A DNA stretch of 43,725 nt from Bacillota bacterium (GCA_023395615.1 JAEWYP010000084.1:1-43725); one strand, 5' to 3'; shown: positions 8,912 to 17,714, counted from the first letter of the stretch. The notes: generated from the sequence alone by a model not told the origin. Made by a program: numbers and translations.

Positions 8912-8966
8912 ATTTGTAAGCGGCCGCAAGGCTGTTTATAGAGAAAATATATCAGGAGGGAAAACT

Positions 8967-9881
8967 ATGAAAAAGTTTCTCGCAATTCTCTGTGTTCTCG
9001 CACTCAGCCTGAGCGTGTTCGCGGCGTCCGCCGAGACCGTCAAGGCTACCCAGGCGTGGAAAATCGCCCTGATCACCATGGACTCCATCGACCAGCACTG
9101 GGTAAAGCTCAACGAGGGCGCCCAGGCGAAAGCAACCGAGCTTGGCGTAACCGTTACCTTCATGTCCCCCAACACCAAGGATGACGCGCAGCAGATCGAG
9201 TGCGTGAACAACGCGGTCGCCGGCGGCTACAACGCCATCATGGTCGCGGCCAATGGCCCGGACGCCATTTCTTCCGCGCTGAAAGAGGCGCAGGCTGCAG
9301 GCGTGAAGATCGTGTACGTGGACAGCCCCGCGAACGTGCCCGCCGAAGCGACCTTCTCCACCGACAACCAGGCTGCCGGCAAAACCGCCGGTGAAACCAT
9401 GATCGCGGCGCTGACCGCGGCGGGCGTAACCGAAGGCTCCATCGGCATCGTGAACGTGAACGCTGCCACCGACTCCACCGTGAAACGGGAAGCGGGCTTC
9501 CGCTCCGCGTTTGACGGCACCAAGTTCACCATCCTCGAAACACAGTATGGCGAAGGCGACGCGGCCAAGAGCCAGACCATCGCTGAAAACTACATCACTC
9601 AGGGCGTGGTTGGCATCTTCGGCGCCAACGAAGGCTCCACCACCGGCACCGGCAACGCCATCAAAGCTTCCGGCAAAACCGTAATCGGCGTGGGCTTCGA
9701 CAAGTCCGACGCGATCCTCGGCCTGATCAAAGATGGGTACCTGCTGGCCACTATGGCGCAGAACCCGGACGTGATGGGCGCCAAGGGCGTGGAAGCCTGC
9801 GTGCAGGCTCTGGAAGGGCAGACTTTGGGCGGCGCTGTGACCGATACCGGCGTAAGCGTACTCACCAAAGATTCCCTGTAA
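8967..9881 (+). CDS. Periplasmic-type sugar-binding protein of the CUT2 importer
   Basis: Extracytoplasmic receptor (Peripla_BP_4 / RbsB-like, 304 residues) that delivers sugar to the permease encoded at 7901. It begins MKKFLAILCVLALSLSVFAA, a Sec signal peptide with a probable cleavage after ASA near residue 25. There is no cysteine at the cleavage site, so it would not be a standard lipoprotein. Mature features include LITMDSIDQHWVKLNEG, GGYNAIMVAANGPDAISSAL, YVDSPANVPAEATFSTDNQ and IGVGFDKSDAILGLI, typical of the family. An AGGAGG site precedes the start. A strong terminator follows at 9902. Confidence 0.92.
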   Translation: MKKFLAILCVLALSLSVFAASAETVKATQAWKIALITMDSIDQHWVKLNEGAQAKATELGVTVTFMSPNTKDDAQQIECVNNAVAGGYNAIMVAANGPDAISSALKEAQAAGVKIVYVDSPANVPAEATFSTDNQAAGKTAGETMIAALTAAGVTEGSIGIVNVNAATDSTVKREAGFRSAFDGTKFTILETQYGEGDAAKSQTIAENYITQGVVGIFGANEGSTTGTGNAIKASGKTVIGVGFDKSDAILGLIKDGYLLATMAQNPDVMGAKGVEACVQALEGQTLGGAVTDTGVSVLTKDSL

Positions 9882-9901
9882 TCCATATCCGAACAAACCT
9901 G

Positions 9902-9933
9902 TGGGGCGTCGGTCCGAAAGGACCGACGCCCCA
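9902..9933 (+). terminator. Strong terminator after the sugar-binding protein gene
   Basis: A perfect 14-bp stem (9902-9915 with 9920-9933, core GGGGCGTCGGTCC) has a GAAA tetraloop and is followed by TTT. It ends the 6373-9881 operon. Confidence 0.85.
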
Positions 9934-10072
9934 TTTGCGTACGCGGAAAAGCCCGCGATACGTACATAGTGGCTTCCGCACGGACGGAGCCGGATAAAGA
10001 TAAATACACCGCGTTGGGAATATCTGGACGTGATCGGACGTTATCATGATAGCTGGAAAGGGAGGATGCACA

Positions 10073-11185
10073 ATGGCGGTAACGCTGTTCGAAATGAAAA
10101 AAGAGAAAAATGCGATAGCGGAAGCAATGCCCCGGCGGCAGAGGATGGAGAGAAACGCGCTGGTCTGTGTGTGTATCGCGATGCTCCTTGCCATAACATG
10201 GCCTGCTTTGTGCGAAGAAGCGGTCCCTTATCACGCGGTGCGCCTGTCTGCCAATCTCACTTTTGACGGAACGGCTTATCTCCCCGACCAGAACGAGTAT
10301 GCAGTTTTTAACGCGGAGATGGCCCTTTTGGATGGGGCAGCTCTGGAAAAAATCGTTGACCCGAACGGGGAGCATACCTGGACGACAACCGAAAGAACAC
10401 AACTGGCAATCCCGGATGTGCTTTACGAAAACGAGCTTGGCGATTCGTTCTCCGTACGAAACGGGGCTATGGAGTACCTTCGGAACGATGCGACTTCGGC
10501 TGTCGATGCATTGGCAAATCTACTTTCCATGCTGTACGGTGCGCCGAATCAACAGGCAACCAGTGATATGTTGTGGGATTCCCAAAGGGATCCGGCATCC
10601 GATTTCGATACCGATACATTAAAGGACACAGGAACCCTCGATATTCGGCTGGCTCTTTCTGTGGCTGATACCGCAATCCGGAAGATGCAGCTCGATCAGG
10701 AGGCGACGCTGGTGCGCTGCGAGACGGCCACGGTAGGCGAAACGGAATATTGCATTGCCGCGTATGGCCTGAAGGTGGATCATACCGAGGTTTACGGGCC
10801 CTGCGAACAAAGGATGAATATTACCAACAAAGACGAATCGCTGTCGGCTTCGCAGGAATCCATCCTGTTCGTGCTCGACCGGAAGGGCATCTGCGTTATT
10901 TCCATGTGGGATGGAGTTTATCAGCACTGCTCCGAAGAAAGCAAAGTCACCATTATGTCCGATCATGACGCGTTGAAGTCGCTGACCGCAATCCTGTCCT
11001 CGGATCAGGACAATCGGTATACGCTGCGGCAGATGTGGCTTTCTTATCTCCCGGTTGGGGATGCGTACGCGGGGAAAGTCCGGTTTCAGCCGTTCTGGTG
11101 TTTCTATATGGAATACCCTAACAATGAAGAAACGTTTGCCTGCACGGCACGGCTGGACGCGGTGACAGGTGAAGTGATGTGGTGA
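10073..11185 (+). CDS. Exported protein of unknown function, PepSY-like C-terminal end
   Basis: I do not recognise a family for this protein of about 370 residues. A basic N-terminal stretch (KKEKNAIAEAMPRRQRMERN) precedes a hydrophobic segment LVCVCIAMLLAITWPALC, so it is probably a signal anchor or a signal peptide; a cysteine stands right after the hydrophobic segment. The rest is hydrophilic and predicted extracytoplasmic. The last residues, ACTARLDAVTGEVMW, resemble the end of PepSY-type repeats, which often finish with a DAxTGEV strand. The upstream ATG at 10046 is in frame, but GGGAGG stands at proper distance only for 10073. It lies 94 bases before an orphan binding-protein gene, and both look less GC-rich than their neighbours. 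Confidence 0.7.
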   Translation: MAVTLFEMKKEKNAIAEAMPRRQRMERNALVCVCIAMLLAITWPALCEEAVPYHAVRLSANLTFDGTAYLPDQNEYAVFNAEMALLDGAALEKIVDPNGEHTWTTTERTQLAIPDVLYENELGDSFSVRNGAMEYLRNDATSAVDALANLLSMLYGAPNQQATSDMLWDSQRDPASDFDTDTLKDTGTLDIRLALSVADTAIRKMQLDQEATLVRCETATVGETEYCIAAYGLKVDHTEVYGPCEQRMNITNKDESLSASQESILFVLDRKGICVISMWDGVYQHCSEESKVTIMSDHDALKSLTAILSSDQDNRYTLRQMWLSYLPVGDAYAGKVRFQPFWCFYMEYPNNEETFACTARLDAVTGEVMW

Positions 11186-11279
11186 AGTTTTCGCAATTCG
11201 GCGGGGAGGAGCGATGATTAGGCTGCAACCCGTTTGGAACAAACAAGTCCAGCCCCGAAGCGGAAAGGAGCTCATTCGT

Positions 11280-12641
11280 ATGAAAAAGCCTTTTCTTTGC
11301 TGCCTGCTCACCCTTTTACTGCTGGTATCCTTCGCGCATGCCGAAGATACGACCCTTTATGTTTTCGGCAGCAGCGGCGCGGGCGATTTTGATAACGACA
11401 CCCTGAAGCAGACGAATCCGGACATTCATTGGACAGGCGTCGAGGTGCAGGGGAATAATAACGCGAAAGATATGGCCCTGCAGATGCAGACCAATAACCG
11501 CTGCTTCGACCTGTATTCCATCGGGTACGCGTACTGCGGTTTCGTAACGCTGCGCGACAAGGGCTTCTGTCTGGATCTGTCATCCTATCCGGAGCTTACG
11601 GAACTGGTGGGGAAAATGTACCCGTATCTGCAAAAGGCAGCTTACGCGGATGGAAAACTGTACGCCGTTCCCATCCGCGTTTCCGTAAGCGGATGGGCGT
11701 ATAACGAGGGCGCGTTTGAAGCGGTTGGCCTCGGCCCGGACGCTGTGCCGCGCACCTACGCGGAGTTGTTGAAACTGATTCAATGGTGGACGGAGGAGGG
11801 GTACGAAAAGTACCCGGATTATAACCTCTTTCTGGGCGCGAACGACAGCCGATCGTACCTGATTAACCAAATCATCCACGATTATGTGAACGACTGTACG
11901 CTGTTGGGCGATCCCGTGGATTTTAAAAACCAGAAAATTTTAAGCCTATTCCAAACGATAGACACGTTGGATACCGAGGAGCTGGATCAGGAGAGCGCGG
12001 ACGCTACGAGCGGAATGGCGTACAGGGGAGACAAGACGCTGTTTGTGCTTAACTATAACTATTCCAATCTCTCTGATGTGGATGCGAAGCTGTACACTCC
12101 GCTGCACCTTTGCGTTGACGACCGGCAGTTAAACTTTCCGGCGGACGTTCAGCTGTTTGCGATCAATCCCCAAAGCCCCCATATTGATGAGGCGGTCAAA
12201 TACATTGCGGCGTTTTTACAGGGGATGGATGCGGAATCGAAAATTTCGCTCTTCAGCGATGCTTCGGCCGCGCCCATCGAGGACCCCAACTACCAGTCGG
12301 ATCTGGCCGATAACGATGCGCAGATGGCGCTGGTACAGGCCGCGAAGAACCCGGAAGACCCGAATGTAGCGGAGATGAAAACACAGCTGGAAAACGAACG
12401 CAGGGAGATTGAGGACAGCCGGTGGGTGGTTTCGGCGGAACAGATTACGCAGTATCAGGCGTTTACGAAACAGTTCTGCGTTCGGGAACAGAACCTGCTG
12501 GAACGCAACTCCACCAACGGCACGCTGGAAATACTGGATCAGGTGAATCAATATGTTCAGCGCGCGTTTACGCCCGAGCAGTTCGCGAAGGAAGCGAACC
12601 GGGTCGTTCAGATGGTGCTGGCGGAGGAAAACGGGGAGTAA
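11280..12641 (+). CDS. Orphan extracellular solute-binding protein (family 1-like)
   Basis: A 453-residue protein with a signal peptide (MKKPFLCCLLTLLLLVSFAHA, likely cleaved after AHA) and the layout of a family 1 carbohydrate-binding protein: YVFGSSGAGDFDNDTL, ALQMQTNNRCFDLYSIGYAY, YADGKLYAVPIRVSVSGWAYN, the hinge region around VDDRQLNFPADVQLFAINP and EAVKYIAAFLQG near 320-340. No lipobox cysteine follows the signal peptide. No permease or ATPase gene is next to it, so it may work with a transporter encoded elsewhere or act as a sensor ligand-binder. The ATG at 11280 has AAAGGAG upstream; the in-frame ATG at 11214 has no equal support. A terminator follows at 12666. Confidence 0.8.
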   Translation: MKKPFLCCLLTLLLLVSFAHAEDTTLYVFGSSGAGDFDNDTLKQTNPDIHWTGVEVQGNNNAKDMALQMQTNNRCFDLYSIGYAYCGFVTLRDKGFCLDLSSYPELTELVGKMYPYLQKAAYADGKLYAVPIRVSVSGWAYNEGAFEAVGLGPDAVPRTYAELLKLIQWWTEEGYEKYPDYNLFLGANDSRSYLINQIIHDYVNDCTLLGDPVDFKNQKILSLFQTIDTLDTEELDQESADATSGMAYRGDKTLFVLNYNYSNLSDVDAKLYTPLHLCVDDRQLNFPADVQLFAINPQSPHIDEAVKYIAAFLQGMDAESKISLFSDASAAPIEDPNYQSDLADNDAQMALVQAAKNPEDPNVAEMKTQLENERREIEDSRWVVSAEQITQYQAFTKQFCVREQNLLERNSTNGTLEILDQVNQYVQRAFTPEQFAKEANRVVQMVLAEENGE

Positions 12642-12665
12642 GCCCCCGATACGGAATCGGTTTTT

Positions 12666-12699
12666 AAAAAGCAGGGCGGGCGACGCGACCCTGCTTTTT
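12666..12699 (+). terminator. Terminator after orphan binding-protein gene
   Basis: AAAAAGCAGGG (12666-12676) pairs perfectly with CCCTGCTTTTT (12689-12699), an 11-bp stem with a 12-base loop; the 3' arm supplies the T-tract. Confidence 0.85.
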
Positions 12700-12786
12700 C
12701 ATAGGGCATGAGCGCTTTCTGACTGCCAGCCCTGCGCCGGACACTTTTCGCCATCGGAACCCTGAAAAATGGAATAAAATGGTAAC

Positions 12787-12815
12787 TTGACGGGGATATA
12801 TTCGCGTGATATAGT
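12787..12815 (+). promoter_or_regulatory. Promoter of the C69 peptidase / decarboxylase pair
   Basis: TTGACG (12787-12792), 17-base spacer, TATAGT (12810-12815), with TGA immediately before the -10. It is a near-consensus housekeeping promoter, about 140 bases upstream of the start codon at 12955. Confidence 0.75.
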
Positions 12816-12954
12816 GAATTTAACCGATATACTTTTCAGACCATCCCGCGCCGCGTCCGACTGGGAAGCTGAATTTCGACGCACTGTACGTTAATACTTA
12901 CCGTTACGCTCTGTTACTGTGAGTGCATTAGAATTGAAAAGAGGTGGATCCCGA

Positions 12955-14403
12955 ATGTCGAGGATTATTGTTGCGTTGCTGCTGGCGCTGCTGCTGGCGA
13001 TCCCTTCGGCCGCCGGTGCGTGTACTACCATCATCGTGGGCCGCGACGCAAGCGCGGATGGCTCGCTGATTTACGGCCGCACCGCGGACGGGGAACAGTT
13101 TGAGACGACGCAGATCGTATCCGTTCCGGCGCAAACGCTCAGCGCGCCGGTCAAATTCGTAAGCCAGTATAACGGCTTTACCATGGAACTTCCCACGGTC
13201 AACTGCCAGTACACAATGACCCCTGCCGCCCCTTCCATGAAAATGGGCGTGTGGGCGGAAAGCGCGCTGAACGAGTACGGCGTGTCCATCAGCGCCACGG
13301 AAAGCATCTACGGCGGCGCGGATGTGCTCAAGTACGACCCCTATGTGGTAAACGGGGTCGCGGAAGAATCCATCCCCACGGTGGTGATCCCCTATGTGAA
13401 AACGGCGCGGGAGGGGATTGAGCGCCTGGGCGGCATCGTAAGCGATTACGGCAGCGCCGAGGGCAACGGCGTGGTGATCGCGGATGAAACCGAGGCGTGG
13501 TATATCGAGATTTACTCCGGCCACCACTGGCTGGCGGTGAAGGTGCCCGACGATCAGGCGGCTGTGATCGGCAACGACGCGCTGATCGGCTGCGTGGATG
13601 TGAACGACCCTGTCAACGTGATCGCTTCGCCGGATTTCTGGCAACTGGCGGAGGAGCAGGGTTTTCTGGTGAAACAGAACGGCAAGCCGCACGCGGCGCT
13701 TACCTACGGCGAGCCGCACCGCGATTACAGCCAGATCCGCGTATGGGCGGGGCAGCGTTATCTTGCGCCTTCGCAGGAGCAGGGATACGATGTGAACCAT
13801 ACCTACGAGATGTTTGTGACCCCCGACCAGCCGGTCACCCTGCAGAACGTGATGGAGCTGACCCGTTACCGCTTCGAGGATACGATTTATAACGTGAACG
13901 AACATCCCGAGTGGCGGCCCATCGGCATCAACCGCGCGTTTACGGTGCACCTGTTCTGGTATCGGCCCAACCTGCCCACGGTCTACTGGGTGGCGCTGGC
14001 CAATTCCGAATTCAGCGTGTTTCTGCCGTTCTATGGCAACCTTACCTCCGCGCCCGCGGCGTATACGTACGATTGCAGCACCTACGACGCCAACAGTGCC
14101 TACTCCGTCTACCGCTGGCTGGATACGCTGGGTTCGCTCAACCGTACCGACTGGGGCTATCCCATCCGCAGGCACTGGCGGGCGATGGAGGAGCAGCTGA
14201 TTGCTAATATGCCGGCGATGGATCAGACCTACCTCGATTCCGGCTGTAACGGCGATGTGGCGGCGCAGCTGTTCGCGGATATTGCCCAGAAGGCGCTGGA
14301 CGACGCAAAGGCCCTGACCAACGAGGTGATCCCGAAGGTGGTCGACTGGAACATTGAAGGCATGGGCGCGTCGGCGATGCACGACGACCCCAGCAAGAAC
14401 TGA
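12955..14403 (+). CDS. Exported C69 family dipeptidase
   Basis: Peptidase family C69 (PepD-like) of the Ntn-hydrolase fold, 482 residues. A signal peptide (MSRIIVALLLALLLAIPSAA) runs directly into GACTTIIVGRDASADGSLIY. Cys23 is the expected N-terminal nucleophile, so removal of the signal peptide after GA would itself expose it. Further family segments are RTADGEQF, MGVWAESALNEYGVSIS and ADETEAWYIEIYSGHHW. The likely role is hydrolysis of dipeptides outside the cytoplasmic membrane. The ATG at 12955 has AGAGGTGG upstream; an earlier in-frame ATG at 12919 would mask the signal peptide. The decarboxylase-like gene follows after 118 bases and is probably co-transcribed. Confidence 0.87.
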   Translation: MSRIIVALLLALLLAIPSAAGACTTIIVGRDASADGSLIYGRTADGEQFETTQIVSVPAQTLSAPVKFVSQYNGFTMELPTVNCQYTMTPAAPSMKMGVWAESALNEYGVSISATESIYGGADVLKYDPYVVNGVAEESIPTVVIPYVKTAREGIERLGGIVSDYGSAEGNGVVIADETEAWYIEIYSGHHWLAVKVPDDQAAVIGNDALIGCVDVNDPVNVIASPDFWQLAEEQGFLVKQNGKPHAALTYGEPHRDYSQIRVWAGQRYLAPSQEQGYDVNHTYEMFVTPDQPVTLQNVMELTRYRFEDTIYNVNEHPEWRPIGINRAFTVHLFWYRPNLPTVYWVALANSEFSVFLPFYGNLTSAPAAYTYDCSTYDANSAYSVYRWLDTLGSLNRTDWGYPIRRHWRAMEEQLIANMPAMDQTYLDSGCNGDVAAQLFADIAQKALDDAKALTNEVIPKVVDWNIEGMGASAMHDDPSKN

Positions 14404-14421
14404 CGGTTTCCGCGCGGGGTT

Positions 14422-14465
14422 CCGGCGGGGGTACGGGCTTTGCAAAAATCCTACAGCCCCGCCGG
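14422..14465 (+). repeat. Inverted repeat between peptidase and decarboxylase genes
   Basis: CCGGCGGGG (14422-14430) pairs perfectly with CCCCGCCGG (14457-14465), separated by 26 bases. No T-tract follows, so it looks more like an RNA processing or attenuation hairpin than a full terminator. Confidence 0.45.
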
Positions 14466-14521
14466 GACGCTGATGGATGGATACGAAGAAACCGGACGAA
14501 AAAATCGGAGGAGGATGGGGC

Positions 14522-15796
14522 ATGAAGAAAGCGTTTTGGATACGGAGGCTGGCAATACTCCTTGCGCTGGTTCTGGCGCTTACCGCATGGACCGGGGCGC
14601 TGGCGGGCGAGCCGCAGTACCAGCCCATTACGCAGCAACTGGTTACGATGGTGGAGCATGATTACAACCTCAAGCAGATGCTGATCGAATCCATCGAACT
14701 GGCAAAGCAGAACAATCCGGATCCCATCACCAACCCCGCCCAGACGCTGGATGGGTATTACGCCTATATCGACTGGGCGTCGCTGGCCATGCCGTGGAAT
14801 ATTTTAAGCGACCTGCCCTACACGAAACTGTACGAGCAGATTGACCAGAGCATCGACTATATGTATTACCTGAACGATCAGCCCCTGCCGGAACTGGAGG
14901 GAAAGGGCTACTACAACAACTCCATCCAGTACGTGGAGCCGTACCGCACGTGGCTGGTTCACTTTACCAAGGCATGGGGCGAGTACTTAAGCATGGCGGT
15001 CTCCTGGAATGACGATTACTACCAGAAGGCGCTGGCGGACGACCGCTTCGGCCTTTCCAAAGGCTGGTACGAATCCCCCGACAACTGGCATTCGTTTAAC
15101 GATTTCTTCTCGCGCTATCTGGTGTCGCCCGATGTGCGACCCATCGCCTCGCCCGACGACGCGTCGGTGGTGGTGGCCCCGGCGGATTCCAAGCCGCAGG
15201 GGGTGTGGGCCATTGACGAGAACTCCAACATTGTGCAGCAGGGCGGCGTGCAGATCAAGTCGGAGTATTTTAACTCTATCCCGAACCTGCTGGGGCCGGG
15301 TTGCGCCTATGCGGACGCTTTCGCGGGCGGGACGCTGACGCACACATTCCTGGATGTGAACGACTATCACCGCTACCACTTCCCCGTCAGCGGCACGGTG
15401 AAGGAAGTGCGCATCATTCCCGCGGACGACGCGGCAGGCGGTATTACCCAGTGGGATGCGAGTCTGGGCAAGTATGTGCTGCTGGATGAAACGCCCGGCT
15501 GGCAGACCATCGAAACACGCGGCTGCGTGATCCTCGATACGGACCAGTACGGGCTGGTGGCGGTTATGCCCATCGGGATGTCGCAGGTATCCTCCGTCAA
15601 CTTCGAAAACAGCGTGCAGGTGGGCGCGCAGGTGAAAAAAGGGGAGATGCTGGGCACCTTCCTGTTTGGCGGTTCGGATATTGTGATGCTGTTCCAGAAA
15701 CAGGTAGACTTCAGTATGCTGGCAACGCCGGACGGGGACGCGGGCTACCTGCACCTGCTGATGGGTGAAGCATACGGAAAGATGACGATCAAGTAG
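14522..15796 (+). CDS. Exported phosphatidylserine decarboxylase-like proenzyme
   Basis: The C-terminal half of this 424-residue protein is a phosphatidylserine decarboxylase: SFNDFFSRYLVSPDVRPI (191-208), DVNDYHRYHFPVSG (278-291) with the conserved His, and FLFGGSDIVMLF (380-391), where self-cleavage before Ser385 would create the pyruvoyl group. Such enzymes turn phosphatidylserine into phosphatidylethanolamine, or decarboxylate amino acids in soluble relatives. Unusually, the N-terminus is a clear signal peptide (IRRLAILLALVLALTAWTGALA) followed by an alpha-rich stretch of about 150 residues that may match the PSDC domain seen before the catalytic domain in some families. It is therefore likely exported. 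The start has GGAGGAGG upstream. Substrate is uncertain; a small amino acid or peptide is as plausible as a lipid. Confidence 0.8.
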   Translation: MKKAFWIRRLAILLALVLALTAWTGALAGEPQYQPITQQLVTMVEHDYNLKQMLIESIELAKQNNPDPITNPAQTLDGYYAYIDWASLAMPWNILSDLPYTKLYEQIDQSIDYMYYLNDQPLPELEGKGYYNNSIQYVEPYRTWLVHFTKAWGEYLSMAVSWNDDYYQKALADDRFGLSKGWYESPDNWHSFNDFFSRYLVSPDVRPIASPDDASVVVAPADSKPQGVWAIDENSNIVQQGGVQIKSEYFNSIPNLLGPGCAYADAFAGGTLTHTFLDVNDYHRYHFPVSGTVKEVRIIPADDAAGGITQWDASLGKYVLLDETPGWQTIETRGCVILDTDQYGLVAVMPIGMSQVSSVNFENSVQVGAQVKKGEMLGTFLFGGSDIVMLFQKQVDFSMLATPDGDAGYLHLLMGEAYGKMTIK

Positions 15797-15866
15797 CGCG
15801 CAGGCTGTAAAATATCAGGAAAACCTATTCGATGACAGGTTGGATTTCGAACAGAAATAACAAAAC

Positions 15867-15894
15867 ACCCCGGAAGAGGAAACTCTCCCGGGGT
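15867..15894. terminator. Bidirectional terminator between convergent genes
   Basis: A 12-bp stem with one mismatch (15867-15878 with 15883-15894, core CCCCGG) has a GAAA loop. The minus-strand side continues into GTTTTGTTATTT. It separates the decarboxylase-like gene from the glycoside hydrolase that ends the MoaF operon. Confidence 0.8.
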
Positions 15895-15910
15895 ATTCTT
15901 TGCGGTATGG

Positions 15911-17683
15911 TCAGGGGCGGTTTTCTTGCGGTGTTTCTTCGCTCAGCATCCGACTGAGAATGGTGTAGGCGCAGCGGGGCCAGCTTCCGCCGAAGTAACC
16001 GGAACCGCTGCCATCCATCGGGTTGATCAGGAAGGTAAATCCGCTGTCCCGCAGCCCCTTGCAGTAGTTTTCCGTAATGGTGCGCGCCACGTCCCGGCGG
16101 TGTGTTTCCCAAAGACCCGTGCAGATGTACAGGGATTGCGGCGGTACAATGCGGCCCCGCCCGATGGACATGCGATCCAGGCAGAAACGGTCGCTGGTCA
16201 TATCTTCGGCCGCCAGCCCCCACGGACTCAGGTAGTGACCGGGAACGGACAGATCGTCTGCCATTTTATCGATAATCGCCTGTGGCAACCGCTTGCCCAG
16301 AATGGCGGGAACATAGTGCACCAGCGAACCGGAAAATACTTTTTCGCCTGTGCCGGGCACCAGCGCAATAAAATGCTCGCCGTCCCACAGCCGTCCGATC
16401 AGGCGGTGCAGCGTCGCTTCGGATTTTTCATACCACGCGGCGGTTTCCGTTCCCGGTTTGCCAAGGGCTTTGCCCAGATCGCCGACCGCCTCGAAGAGGA
16501 GCACCAGATAGGCTGCCACATCCGGTGTGGAGAGCACGTTGTGGCGTGTGAACATGGACGAGTCGTCCAACCCTGTTTCGTCGGCGTGAAAAAGGGAGGG
16601 AAGACCGTCGCCGTCCTCGTCCCGGCAGGTCATAAACCAGTCCCCCCACGCGCCCACGCCGCGATACAGCCACTCGACTTTTTCCCGGGGAACCTCCGCC
16701 AGCAGATTGTGATGGCTCATGATTTGCTGGATTGCCCAGCCGTGGATGGGTGGTTTCACCATCATGGTTTCACAGGATGCGTCGTCAAACGTGTCCGCCA
16801 GCTGCCCGGTTTCGCAGGCGCGGTCCAGCGGGGACAGCAGCAAATCCACGGCGAGGCCGATATGTTCCTGAAGGGCTACCGCATTCTGGCATAACTGCCA
16901 TTGCGACGCCATGATCCCTGCGAACATCTGGATTTCCGGATACCGCAACCTCCCTGTCGGGGCGACCAGATATGACCACAGGGTGTATTCGCACCTGACG
17001 CGCGCTGCCTCCAGCGGAGTGCGGAAGGGGGGCATCGCCTGGATAAAATCCTCCCAATCCACGGCCATGGAAGCTTTGGCCTGTGCGTAGGTCGGGTACT
17101 CGTCCCTTACGACGCCGTCGTACACAAACTCCTCCATCGCCAGGGTGAAGGTTCCGTCCGCCGCCGGATGCGTCCGCCCCTTGACACGGTCGCTAGAGAA
17201 GGTTTCCCAGTTCCAGTAGTCCTCTCCGTTGTTAAAATCAAAGGCGGAGCCTGTCAGCCCTTTGAAAACAAAGGCGGTGGTGAAACGGAAGAACGCCTCC
17301 CACGCACCGTTCTTCCGCGGGTGCACGGTTTCATGTTTCACCATCAATTTTTCCAGCGTCAGCCCCATGCCCGGATCGCCCTCCGCCATCAGCAGGGCCG
17401 TATCCGCGAAGGTGAAGCGCACGTTGCCATGCCGGGTCACGAGGGTCATCTCGTCAGGCTTCGCCGTTACGGTGAAGGGGAGCTTGCGCTCCTCATACGT
17501 TGGAAACAGTTCGATCAGGCGATTGCGCTCCGGAGCTTGTACCGCCATCCCCCGGCAGGTTCCCAGCCAGAGCCGGATGTCCCCGTACTTGCAGCCCTGC
17601 TGGAACAGGCCGAACCAGGCTCCTTTGCGCTTGAACATGGAACCGTCCAGTGATATTTCCGGATACAGACGTTCGTCTGTCAT
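15911..17683 (-). CDS. GH63/MGH-like (alpha/alpha)6 glycoside hydrolase
   Basis: A 590-residue protein whose C-terminal two thirds look like the six-hairpin catalytic domain shared by GH63 and mannosylglycerate-hydrolase-type enzymes: CEYTLWSYLVAPTGRLRYPE (231-250), PPIHGWAIQQI (311-321), CRDEDGDGLPSLFHADETG (353-371), then GLDDSSMF (371-378), the place of the catalytic acid, and GRLWDGEHFIAL (430-441). The N-terminal 200 residues are probably a beta-sandwich. No signal peptide is visible, so it should act in the cytoplasm. The ATG at 17683 has AAGGGG upstream; a TTG 18 bases earlier is less likely. It is the last gene of the MoaF cluster, behind an attenuator-like hairpin at 17715. Its substrate is unknown; a glycoside made or imported for the cluster is an inference. 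Confidence 0.75.
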   Translation of the reverse strand: MTDERLYPEISLDGSMFKRKGAWFGLFQQGCKYGDIRLWLGTCRGMAVQAPERNRLIELFPTYEERKLPFTVTAKPDEMTLVTRHGNVRFTFADTALLMAEGDPGMGLTLEKLMVKHETVHPRKNGAWEAFFRFTTAFVFKGLTGSAFDFNNGEDYWNWETFSSDRVKGRTHPAADGTFTLAMEEFVYDGVVRDEYPTYAQAKASMAVDWEDFIQAMPPFRTPLEAARVRCEYTLWSYLVAPTGRLRYPEIQMFAGIMASQWQLCQNAVALQEHIGLAVDLLLSPLDRACETGQLADTFDDASCETMMVKPPIHGWAIQQIMSHHNLLAEVPREKVEWLYRGVGAWGDWFMTCRDEDGDGLPSLFHADETGLDDSSMFTRHNVLSTPDVAAYLVLLFEAVGDLGKALGKPGTETAAWYEKSEATLHRLIGRLWDGEHFIALVPGTGEKVFSGSLVHYVPAILGKRLPQAIIDKMADDLSVPGHYLSPWGLAAEDMTSDRFCLDRMSIGRGRIVPPQSLYICTGLWETHRRDVARTITENYCKGLRDSGFTFLINPMDGSGSGYFGGSWPRCAYTILSRMLSEETPQENRP

Positions 17684-17714
17684 GATACATGCCCCTTTCA
17701 AACAATCGAAAAAG

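Larger units (their letters stand above)
12642..12954 (+). other. Intergenic region with terminator and promoter
   Basis: This 313-base gap holds the terminator at 12666-12699, a strong promoter at 12787-12815 and then a leader of about 130 bases before the C69 peptidase start. Short open frames here have no ribosome binding site and no recognisable product. Confidence 0.6.

Noticed and set aside
8918..8930. GCGGCCGC palindrome between permease and binding-protein genes as an operator
   Set aside because: Short GC-only palindromes are common by chance at this GC content, and the position inside an operon without a promoter gives no support.
12928..14628. A 566-codon open frame on the minus strand opposite the C69 peptidase
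   Set aside because: His- and Arg-rich shadow translation; the plus strand has a promoter, ribosome binding site, signal peptide and family motifs.
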